Shown: positions 1 to 14,935 of the stretch, one piece after another
Position numbering within the stretch: the stretch's first letter is position 1
How the letters are laid out: each line of letters starts with the position of its first letter
Assembly (NCBI GenBank): GCA_025558095.1
Contig: JAIVFI010000034.1
Coordinates: forward strand, 372,001 to 436,000
DNA from: Hyaloraphidium curvatum
Taxonomy: Eukaryota > Monoblepharomycota > Hyaloraphidiomycetes > Hyaloraphidiales > Hyaloraphidiaceae
Reading direction: 5' to 3'
DNA: 64,000 nt
Notes under the pieces: generated by a model
The model's input: the letters and a program-made list of their open reading frames with translations, nothing else
Database searches by the model: none
Told to the model about the DNA's origin: nothing
Program-made: the position numbers and the translations under genes

Positions 1-2
1 TT

Positions 3-308
3 CAAACGAACAGCACCGCGGCGCAAGGGAAGAAGAAGGACAAAACGAAGCACAAGAAAGCATCTTTGCACCGCAAAGATTCGGAAATGGCTCTTTTCAA
101 GGACGACGAGCTCGAAGGGAGCGGGCGGAAAGAGAGAGTCGGTGAGGCGGTGGACGGGAAGCGCATGGCAAAGAAGGGCTCTGCTGGCGGCGATTTGGAC
201 TTTGTCCTGGCCGCAGTTGCATCCAGCAAGAAGAAGCGAAAGGCCGGGGAAAAGGAGGAAGGCGATGGGTCGGCGAAGAAGGATAAGCGCCGGAAGTTTG
301 AGGGGTGA
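3..308 (+). CDS. 3' end of an unidentified lysine-rich protein (partial)
   Basis: An open frame enters from the left edge and stops at 306-308. The visible ~100 residues are strongly basic with runs such as KKKDKTKHKK, SSKKKRK and KKDKRRKFEG, typical of a nucleolar or nuclear C-terminal tail, with one acidic patch (KDDELEG). No domain is recognisable. The start lies outside the window. DNAI2 begins 75 bp downstream on the same strand. The frame could be the last exon of any nuclear protein with a basic tail; no function is assigned. Confidence 0.5.
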   Translation, partial: QTNSTAAQGKKKDKTKHKKASLHRKDSEMALFKDDELEGSGRKERVGEAVDGKRMAKKGSAGGDLDFVLAAVASSKKKRKAGEKEEGDGSAKKDKRRKFEG

Positions 309-382
309 TGTGTGGGGGGTGATCAAACCCTGGCCATCCAAACAGCTCGCGCGCAATTCCCGCAGCGGGACCCCGGCAAATG

Positions 383-2545
383 ATGGATATCGTGCGCGTT
401 TTCCAGCGAAAGCGTCGAGAGGCAGGTGTGGCTCGCTTGCCCCGGGGCGCCGGCCTTGGCTTCAACCCCGCGCTAGTTCGGCAGACCCGTGGACCTCCGG
501 GACGCATTGGCCTTTAATCTCAATGCCGACATATGGCCCGACAAGGACATCCGGGCAAACTACGTTGCTCGGAAGGAAGTCGCTGCCGAAACGCAATCGG
601 TGCCGGAGCTCTCGGAACACGAGGCCAACACGGAGCACGCGACCCACCAGAGCGTGGCCGTCCAACACTCCGAGGGCGGGTGGCCTCGGGATGTTGATTC
701 TGCGGACAATGAGCAAACCGCTCGCTTCCGGAAGAAGGTGGAAAAGGACGAAGGCTTCGCCAAGTCCGTCAAGAGCCTCGCTGAAGTGCGCACGTCTGCT
801 GGCCACCGGGGAACGCGTGACTGACATTGATCCCAGACCGTGGAGCACGCGATCATGCAGAACAATGCCATCGACATCTATGAAGAGTATTTTCCCGGCG
901 AGAGGGAAGACCTCGTCCAGGAGCAGCCCTCGGCACAGAACATTGGCCGTTACCTGTGAGCGCCGTTGCGGTGGATCATTCTCGTTCCCTGACAGCCGGT
1001 CAAGGTACCCTCACGAGTCGCCGCCTTCAGCAACACACACATCCTGGTACCCCGAAGAAGGACACCGCTTCGCAGTCTCATACGCGTGCCTCGAGTTCCA
1101 AAAGCCGTGGCCACATGGGATACCAAATGCGCTCATTTGGAACGTTGATCGCCACAATGTCCCGGATCAAGTGCTGTCTCCCTCCTCCGCTCTCGTGCAG
1201 TTGAAGTACAACCCGAAAGATCCCCACATTCTCCTCGGCGGCTGTCACAACGGAACCTTGGGTGGGGCTGCACGCACCTACCTGGAGGCACCGCTTGACG
1301 CATTGCTGCAGCATTCTGGGACACCCGCAAGGGTGCGCAAGCAGTGGAAAGCTCGTCCAAGAAGCTTTCGCACGGAGAGCCGGTCTTTGACGTTTCCTGG
1401 ATACAGTCCAAGACAGGTAAGCCGCAGGGGGTCGCTTTAGTGCGCCGCTCATCATGGGCATCCAGGCACGGAGTGCTTCTCCGTGTCAACCGACGGATGG
1501 GTCAAGTGGTGGGATACACGACACCTGGCGGACCCGGTGGATTCACTGGCGATGGACGTGGAAAAGAACGGAAAGCTGGTTGGGGGGACCTGCCTTGATT
1601 ACGATCTATCCCTGGTGGGCGACTCAGGACCCGTGCCGTCATCTTGCTGACATCGATTCAGCCCACCAAGTTTCTGATCGGAACCGAGGCCGGCAGTATC
1701 CTTGCATGCAATCGGAAGCTAAAGGCTGCGTCGGAGAGGATACAGCACACGTACAGCGCTCACTTTACCAGGGTCTGCGCAGTCAAGGTCGGTTGCGTTG
1801 CCTCATCTTGTCCCGCTCCTTGAATGACCTCCCCCTTGGAACAGCGCAACGCATTCTTCCCGAAAGCGTTCCTGTCTGTCGGCGACTGGACGGCAAAGAT
1901 CTGGACCGAAGATGTGCGAACTTCCATCTTCTCGACGGCTCGTGCGCCATCCTACCTCACGGACTGTGCATGGAGCCCGAGCCGGCCAGCAGTCTTTGCC
2001 ACGGCACAAATGGGCGGATCGGTCGACTTCTGGGATTACCTTCGCACGCATCTTCGACCAGTGTTCTCCTTCCAGGTGCGTGACTTGTGCGCACATTCAA
2101 AACTCTAAGATTCTGACTTGTTGCGATGTTACGTCCGCAAAGGTCTCGAAAGCCCCGATCTGCTCCGTCAAGTTCCAAGACCGCGGACTGGCCCTGGCGG
2201 CTGCCGCGCAGGATGGAGCGGTGACGGTCTTGGCCGTGAACGATGCACTCGGTGTCCAGCACAAGGACGAGAAGCAGTCGCTGGGACAGGTACGTGGACG
2301 TGCTTGATCGACATGGATGCCTTGCTGAGGGACGTCGGCAGATGCTCGAGCGCGAAACCAAGCGCGAAAAGAATCTCGAGCTGGCCGCGAAGGAGCGGAG
2401 GATGAAGACGCAGAAGCAGCAGAGAGAGAAGGACGTTGCGCCACCGAATGACAAGGAGAGCGCGGCCGAGATTGAGAAGCTCTACTGGGAGAGATTCAGA
2501 GAAGAAAAGCACAGACTCGAGGAACAGATCCGCAAAACACAATAA
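383..2545 (+). CDS. DNAI2: Axonemal outer-arm dynein intermediate chain 2 (DNAI2/IC2 family)
   Basis: A WD-repeat intermediate chain of the outer dynein arm, anchoring dynein heavy chains to ciliary doublet microtubules. Start at 383: exon 1 encodes MDIVRVFQRKRREAG, matching the MEIVYVYTKKRSEFG start of the animal protein, and splices at 427/428 to 477 (FGRPVDLRDALAFNLNADI). Family landmarks follow in order: EGGWPRDV, RFRKKVEKDEGF, QNNAIDIYEEYFPGE, LLGGCHNG, ECFSVSTDGWVKWWDTR, PTKFLIGTEAGSI, FLSVGDWTAKIWTED and FDFWDY-type WD ends. The tail is charged (MLERETKREKNLELAAKERR) and ends at TAA 2543-2545. At least seven short introns interrupt it. Its presence implies a motile flagellum at some life stage. 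The identification is by family knowledge and strong motif order. Confidence 0.93.
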
Positions 2546-2573
2546 ACATGGCCTCAAAGATCAATAATACCCC

Positions 2574-3242
2574 TCATCGGAAGGAATACGAAGGGAGTCC
2601 GGTCCGCAGTAAAGAGTCGTCGGGCGTCAAAGAGAAGGATTGAAATGCCGCACTGGTCGGGAAGAAATAGACACCTGAAAGAGCGCGGCTCCTTCTTTCG
2701 AACGAGATATAGTAGAACCCCTGAAAGCTGACCCCGCTGATGCACGAAGCTCTGTGATCTGGTATTAAGAACTCTTCCTTTAGGCGCATGAAGATGACCG
2801 GAGATTGATGGAAATCCGGTGGCTCGCCCTCCGAACCCAGGAAGGCGGCCTCGAAGCCGTTGGCCTCGAAGCAGGGTCCAAGGCGACGCCAGTGGATCAG
2901 GTCGATTTCCTCCGTCGCTCCCCACTTCCCAGTCCGGAACGCCTGCACAGAACTGATGACTTCCGCCTCCCAAAAGGTCGTCAGAGTCGGACACGAAGGT
3001 GCGAGGTTGCTTATCGAAAAGCTTCCGCTCAGCCTGGCCCCCTCCACCGTGTTGACGGTGATCTTGACGTTGTACGAGCGGTCTCCCGACCGTTGAAGTC
3101 CAACAAAAGCTGTGCCAGGCTCGATTGGCACCACGGGAGGAACATCGGTCCGCGGTGACTTCTGCGTTCTGTCTCCAGTGACAGCCTTGCTGGGAACGTC
3201 CAGTGGAACAGGCATGGCAAGTGGCTCCGCGACTGAGGCCAA
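2574..3242 (-). CDS. GID4: GID4/Vid24-type substrate receptor of the GID/CTLH E3 ligase
   Basis: One uninterrupted exon of 222 residues. GID4 is the beta-barrel receptor that binds N-terminal proline degrons for the GID/CTLH ubiquitin ligase. Visible family motifs: CPTLTTFWEAEVIS, FRTGKWGATEEIDLIHWRRL, PVIFMRLKEEFLIPDH and ISGVSFQGFYYISFER, in the same order as yeast Vid24 and human GID4. The N-terminal ~45 residues are Pro/Ser/Thr-rich and unstructured, as in relatives. The gene is convergent with DNAI2, stop to stop about 28 bp apart. The absence of introns contrasts with neighbours. The start at 3242 is the first ATG of the frame; an upstream exon cannot be excluded. Confidence 0.9.
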   Translation of the reverse strand: MASVAEPLAMPVPLDVPSKAVTGDRTQKSPRTDVPPVVPIEPGTAFVGLQRSGDRSYNVKITVNTVEGARLSGSFSISNLAPSCPTLTTFWEAEVISSVQAFRTGKWGATEEIDLIHWRRLGPCFEANGFEAAFLGSEGEPPDFHQSPVIFMRLKEEFLIPDHRASCISGVSFQGFYYISFERRSRALSGVYFFPTSAAFQSFSLTPDDSLLRTGLPSYSFR

Positions 3243-3282
3243 AACCGGCGAGGTGGAATTAGTCTCTTAAACCTTAACTGCT

Positions 3283-3392
3283 GCCCCGCAAATGGAGGCC
3301 AATGCTAGTGGTCCCGCAAAAGGAGGTCCAATGCTAGCGAGCCGAAAGGTCTCCCGAGGCCAGATATGAAAGGTCTCCCAGGGCCAGATAGG
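3283..3392. repeat. Two short imperfect tandem duplications
   Basis: Upstream of GID4 there are two adjacent duplications. A ~27-bp unit (CCGCAAATGGAGGCCAATG then CCGCAAAAGGAGGTCCAATG) occupies about 3283-3340. A ~25-bp unit (GAAAGGTCTCCCGAGGCCAG then GAAAGGTCTCCCAGGGCCAG) occupies about 3344-3392. Nothing protein-coding is apparent in 3245-3625, which separates GID4 from the carrier gene's 3' end. Confidence 0.7.
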
Positions 3393-3625
3393 CCTCAATC
3401 GGGCACGCGAGCCAGGTAGAGGAGCCCGCAGAACTCAACGCGCTGAAATGGCCGGCCGCAGGCGAAGGAAAGGGTAGCCGACGGGGCGGGGAAAGGAACG
3501 GGATGGTTTCGCAGGATCGGCCATGGCGATCGGCGGCGCGGCCACGGGTCGGCAAAACCCCCAGAATGGACTACGAAGATGCGAAACAAGACCGCGTCAG
3601 ATTCATTCATGCCATTGCCTCAGAT

Positions 3626-5066
3626 TCATTCATGCTCATCGATGGCCAGGGCGGCAGACACGACCAGCAGGCCGACCGTCGCCCAAAAGTGTTCGCGGAT
3701 CCCCCGGTAGAGACCCTTGAGTCCGAAGCCGTCCCACCACGGCCGCGGGCCGCCGCCGGGAACAGCAGAAGGGCGTCGTTTCCCCTTCGAACCCCTCTTG
3801 TGGGACACGCCCCCTTCCTCGACCACGATTCTGGCCATGCAGTCCCAAATGCCCGTGTACGGCAGGGGCCGCAGCTCTACCAGGGGTCTAAAGGGCGCAT
3901 TGTCCACAAGAAAACGCGGTCGCGGCTGGCACATGAGGCGGCGGCGGGCAGTCTCCACGGGGAGCACAAAAAGCAGCTCCGCGGTGTTGATGGCGAGCTC
4001 GCAGAGTGCGAAGAGAACAGGAGCATCCTGGCTCGAAATGCCAAGCACTCGGGTGATGAGGATGGGAGGGGAGCTGCGGAACACGCAGGTAAGCGCGTGA
4101 TACAAGACGGTGGCGGTAAGGAGAGGGGGGCTGAAGACGACGGAGAGGCCTTCCTCGGCCGCGACCTTGGAGAGACCATCGACGAGCCCGTTGTACTTCC
4201 GATATCGAGCCGATGCAGACTGCACGACGAGCCTGGAAAGCGGGACACGGGCGTTAGGTGCGAGCGAGGCCGCGACGCCAAATCCGCGATTCCACCTCGT
4301 CCGAACGAGCTCGATAGGGCTCAACACCACGCCGGTCAGGATGTGGCTCCCCAGGTGTGTCAAAAGATTGGGCACGAAACTGTCCAAGTGGACCAAGGGT
4401 ATGGAATCGTCGGGAAGTCCGCACGTTTCGTTGAAGAAGCCCTCCAGCGTGGGCTGCATCAGGACGGACAGCATCTCGTAGGTCCAATTCGAGAGCTGGC
4501 CTGCGGTGGGCGCGTGTTGGCGACCTCGCCGAGTCCATGGTGCCACGGCGATTACCTTTCCACAACGACAAAACGCCTTCGTCATCCAAAACCTGGCCGG
4601 CCGTGCTCATCAGCCCACCATCCTGCGGTTTCATTTGGTACGGAGGCCGCGCTGGGTCGTCCTCGTCGAAGGACGCCCGAAACAGGTATCCCATCGGATC
4701 GACGGGCAAGGGAGCCCAGCCGTTCAAGACGGTAGAATCCGAGATGCTGTCCGAGAGATCCGAGGACGGAATGGACTGGTCGTCTGCCTCCTCGACCTGC
4801 TCCAACTGTCAAGCACATGTCAAGGCCACGCTTTGCCGACCCACCTCTGAACCATCGTCGTTCGCCTCCTTGCCCGGCTCGTCCGCGCCGTTGTCCCTCG
4901 CAGCATTGCTCGGGCCACCTCGCCCGACGCTGTCCATGAAATCATCGCTGGGTATGTGGCTGACTTGCTGAAGGATCTTTGCGTTCTCCAGTGGCGACAG
5001 GAGCGCCGTCGACGCGAAGCGTATCCCCGCGAAAGTCAAGAAGCTGCCGCCATCGGCATCGGCCAT
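3626..5066 (-). CDS. Mitochondrial carrier-family protein, Ugo1/SLC25A46-like
   Basis: At least three exons read leftward from ATG 5066: 5066-~4840 (MADADGGSFLTFAG, PLENAKILQQVSH), ~4800-4560 (acidic linker, then DDEGVLSLWKG) and 4500-3626. The G-x-x-x-L-W-K-G and P-x-E-x-x-R-x-R (SPIELVRTRW; LPVETARRRL) signatures are degenerate mitochondrial-carrier repeats. The long acidic insert between the first half-repeat and GVLSLWKG, and the repeats lacking the canonical PxD/ExxK/R, fit the outer-membrane Ugo1/SLC25A46 group involved in mitochondrial fusion and lipid handling rather than a metabolite exchanger. The C-terminal segment GLYRGIREHFWATVGLLVVS is membrane-like. Divergent from CCT1, with starts ~155 bp apart. 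Confidence 0.7.
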
Positions 5067-5222
5067 GCCTCCGATTCGCCGCCCGCGACACCGCGTCCAG
5101 GCTACCAAGACTGCGCGTCGATCGTCGACGCGTGATCACGCTTCCCAGCCAGATCAGTCACCTCCCCTGGTCGCCAGGACTTTTGACACGATACCCCCGT
5201 GTTCTCGGCCGAGAATCCGACC

Positions 5223-7240
5223 ATGGCGGACAGCAAAAACACGGTATTGGCAATTGGAGGCGATCGGACCACCGGGCAGGAGGTGCGGCAGCAGAACGGT
5301 GAGCTTTGGCTTCGTTTTCGCCACGCCCCCCGGAACGCGATTCGACGCGATGGGACGTTCCCGACGCGCAGTGCTCGCCGCGATGTCGATCGCAAACATA
5401 GTCAAGAGCTCTCTCGGGCCGGTGGGGCTGGATAAGATGATGGTGGACGACATTGGGGACGTGACCATCTCCAACGACGGGGCGACGATCCTCCGCCTTT
5501 TGGAGGTCCAGCATCCCGCGGCCCGGGTTCTGGTCGAGCTGGCCCAGCAGCAGGATAAGGAGGTCGGCGACGGCACCACCTCCGTGGTCATTATTGCCGC
5601 CGAGCTGCTCCGCCGGGCAAACGACCTGGTGAAGAACAAGATCCACCCAACAACGATCATCACCGGGTACCGTCTCGCCAGCAAGGAAGCGGTCAAGTTC
5701 GTCGCGGACCAGATGAGCATCAAGGTGGACTCGATTGGCAAGGAGTGCTTGATCAACATCGCCAAGACTAGCATGTCGAGCAAGGTCATTGGAACGTGAG
5801 GATGACCATCTCGATCGCGGTGCATCGACCAAGAGCTTGACACACCGTCGCAGTGACGACGACTTTTTCGGCGCCATGGTCGTCGACGCCATCAACGCCG
5901 TCAAGACCGTGGGCGGCCGTGGCGAAGCCTCGTACCCCGTGAAGGCCATCAACATACTGAAGGCGCACGGCAAAAGTGTGCGCGAGTCCGTGCTGGTCAA
6001 GGGTTACGCCTTGAATTGCACCGTTGCCTCGCAAGGTGGGTTGCCGAAGGCTCGGCGCTGATTGAGTTTCAACCGTGCCGATCTAGCCATCAAGACCCGC
6101 GTCACTGGGGCCAAAATTGCCTGCCTGGACATCAACCTCCAGAGGGCCCGCATGCACCTGGGGGTCAACATCGTCATCGACGATCCGAACAAGCTGGAGG
6201 ACGTTCGGAAACGGTATGTTTAAGTTTCCCCGAACCCGTCTCCCGCTAATCCCACCGATTTTGCTAGTGAGATTGACATTACCATGGAAAGAATTCGGAA
6301 GATTCTGGACGCGGGAGCGAACGTCATCCTGACCACGAAGGGGATCGACGATCTCTGCCTAAAGCCCTTCGTCGAGGCAGGCGCTATGGCCGTACGGCGT
6401 GTGAAGAAGGAGGACATGAAGAGGATTGCCAAAGCGACCGGAGGTGGGTCCAGGAGGCACTGAGCGATGCTGTTCAAGCTAAGCAATCCGTGCCAGCAAC
6501 GCTCGTGTCGACGCTGGCGAACCTCGAGGGGGAAGAGACTTTCGAGGCTTCGCTGCTAGGCCACGCCGACGAAGTTTGCCAGGAGCGGATTTCCGACGAC
6601 GAGTGCATCCTAATCAAGGGCACCAAGGCACAGTCGTCAGCGTCCATCATCCTGCGAGGCGCAAACGACTACTTGCTGGACGAAATGGAACGATCTATTC
6701 ATGACAGCTTGAGTGCCGTTCGGCGAACGCTGGAAAGCGGGACCGTGGTTCCCGGTGGTGGCGCCGTCGAGACCGGTCTGAGCATTTACCTCGAGAACTT
6801 CGCGACCACGGTTGTGAGTAGGGCAGGGCTCTCTGCTTCTATTCAAGCTGACAAAGTTTACGCGTGTTGTTTTTCAGAGCTCGCGCGAGCAATTGGCAAT
6901 CGCCGAATTCGCCAACGCAATGCTCGTGATCCCCAAGACGCTGGCGGTCAACGCGGCGAAGGATTCGACCGACCTGGTCGCCAAGCTGCGCGCATACCAC
7001 AATTCGGCGCAGATCGCGGCGGAGTCGGATCCTAAGAAGCAGCTCAAATGGTTTGGACTGGATCTCATCAAGGGAGAGCTCAGGGACAACGTGAAAGCCG
7101 GCGTCCTCGAGCCCGCCATCAGCAAGATCAAGAGCCTGAAGGCAGCAACGGAAGCAGCGATCGCAATCCTCCGCATCGACGATCGGATTGTGATCGACTC
7201 CAAACAAGCACCGGAGGATCCGCACGGGGACCTGCACTAA
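5223..7240 (+). CDS. CCT1: Chaperonin CCT/TRiC subunit alpha
   Basis: Cytosolic group II chaperonin subunit that folds actin, tubulin and many WD proteins in an ATP-driven ring. Start ATG 5223 ([18 protein letters not shown]). Exon 1 joins at ~5297/5371 to [20 protein letters not shown]. ATPase motifs are intact: NDGATIL, GDGTTSV and, near the C-terminal equatorial part, [11 protein letters not shown]. Apical-domain text ([17 protein letters not shown]) and [18 protein letters not shown] near the end are specific to subunit alpha. Seven exons are visible; stop at 7238-7240 after HGDLH. Length near 550 residues is normal for the family. Confidence 0.96.
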
Positions 7241-7299
7241 ACACTGCGCAGCACGCTTCAACCATACCATTGTATACCCGTGGGCTACAACCGTAGAAT

Positions 7300-13311
<6,012 letters not shown>

Positions 13312-13984
13312 CGTGGAATGGCGCTGCCGAAGAGTTCTCGGTGCGGATGGAAGGGATCAATTGCAGACCTCGACAAAATTCCTAAGCGCCTCAAAACGCG
13401 TCCAGGCGTCGCGAAATCGTCGGGAGGAACGAATCTCATAGTGCATTCACTGGAGCAACGGAGCATTGACCAGCAACGGGCACATGGGCCGCGATTCCTG
13501 ATGCTGGCACGTTGCGGAAAGGCACCGGGACGCACGGATCCGGATTGTCTCTGCGCGATACCATTGCCCCTTAGGCAAGGAATACATCTTTCCCAACGAT
13601 CTTCATTGGCGACAAGATCGGGGAGGAGGGGGGAGGGGGAGAGATGGGGAGGGTAGGCCCCCTCCTAAATCCTAAGACACCAGTCCGCGATGCTGCGCCG
13701 ACGCACTCAAAGCTGACAAGCGAATGAATGTTTCTGCTGCTTCATACGGGTAGTATGCGGTGTGCAACACTTAGGAACAGCAATCACCTGAGGAAGGACA
13801 AGTTCCAAAGACATCGGGACTGCAAATAGCGTTCTCACCGCTTCCCTATGCATGCTGCTTGCTAACTGCAGGAGCTTCGTCAAGACACCCGCCTACATGA
13901 TACCCGATACCCTTGCAGAACCATGCCTTTGGCAGGGGCATGCAAGTTGCATTGTGTGGTCAGAGACACTATTGCTTCGCTCTT
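13312..13984. other. Intergenic stretch without recognisable gene
   Basis: Upstream of ATP synthase d. It holds its presumed promoter and a purine-rich run (GGGGAGGAGGGGGGAGGGGG, ~13619). No conserved reading frame is seen on either strand. Base composition becomes less GC-rich from ~13.7 kb, marking the border of the transposon-rich region. Confidence 0.5.
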
Positions 13985-14180
13985 TGAATGCAGGCATCTG
14001 ATGCAACTGGAGAGATGGGTGTGCCCCAAACAGGTTGTGCACATGCTTTGGGGCGCATGTCAGGACGGGCGTTGGAAGATGGCATAGTCATGGGTTGGTT
14101 AGGGAGAGCATATTGGGGTGGTCCAAATAAACACCGTGTAGCCCCACTGCTTCTCACTGCGTACATAGACATCCCGCCGC
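13985..14180 (+). mobile_element. Old degraded LINE reverse-transcriptase fragment
   Basis: Read on the plus strand, 14005-14075 gives ERWVCPKQVVHMLWGACQDG with frame changes, recognisable as the EEMGVPKQVVDMFEMAFGRV block of the intact RT copy on the opposite strand at 16.4-16.5 kb. The next 100 bp (GGTCCAAATAAACACCGTGT onward) loosely matches the KQGDPLSSLFF block. Stops and indels are present. Much more diverged than the other LINE copies here, so it is an older insertion. Confidence 0.45.
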
Positions 14181-14238
14181 CTCAATGCTGTGCAGTCCCC
14201 ACTAGGGCCCAGCTGGCCCCTGGGTTCTTGACAGCCGG

Positions 14239-14935
14239 ATGGACGTCCAGAAGCTGCTCTGCTCTACCCACCACTTGGTGGCGGTGAACAAGGTGGCAAA
14301 GGGGAAGTACGACAAGGTCAGTGTGCATGAGGCGGCTGATAAGTTCCTGAACGGCTTTGCGGATTCTGCGGAGAGGACCGAGATCGACTGCAAGCTGTCA
14401 CGCCTTCTTGAGCTGTGATCCCTCATGGAGAAGGAGGACTGGAAGAAGGAGTATCAGCGGAAGGGACGAGAGTTGGAGAAGGAGAGGAAAAAGCTGGAGA
14501 AGAAGATGCGGGAGATTACGGAGCACAAGAACTCTGAGCGGCTGGAACGTCTCTTCAGGCGAGAGCCTAAGCGATGCTACCAACTGCTTGGGAAGACTTA
14601 TGCGAGGCGGAAGGGCAATCCTGTGCCCCTTACGGTGCTGGTACGCCACATGGAGATGGTTGCCAGCACCGAGTACGTGACCAAGATCGAGGAAGACCCC
14701 AGGCTCACGTTCCCACCGCTTCCCAAGGCCACGATCACGCCTCCAGGGAACCTGCTGCGCCCCATCACCCTCAAGGAGCTTGAGAAGGTCCTGAAGAAGG
14801 CTCCTAACGGCAGGGCAGCGGATGAGGATGGGATCAGGCTCGAGTTCGTCAAGTACGGGACCACTGTGCTGAGGCAAGCTGTTGTCGATCTGCTCAACGA
14901 CGTGCTCAATGGGGTCAATAGAATAGTATTGGTGA
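14239..14935 (+). mobile_element. LINE copy A, 5' part: coiled coil and start of RT
   Basis: From ATG 14239 (MDVQKLLCSTHHLVAVNKVA) an open frame runs to a stop at 14417-14419. It resumes at 14425 as a highly charged coiled coil (MEKEDWKKEYQRKGRELEKE) followed by ERLFRREPKRCYQLLGKTY, LRPITLKELEKVLKKAPNGR and FVKYGTTVLRQAVVDLLNDV. This is the linker and RT-0 region of a non-LTR element. The copy is cut at ~14935, within VLNGV, by a LINE in the opposite orientation, and continues at 17003. Confidence 0.85.

Noticed and set aside
142-1440. 432-residue plus-strand frame over the 5' part of DNAI2
   Set aside because: Different frame from the conserved DNAI2 exons; Arg/Ser/Pro-rich with no family signal.
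3503-4735. 410-residue plus-strand open frame
   Set aside because: Shadow of the Ugo1-like carrier on the opposite strand, whose frame shows family motifs and splice sites.
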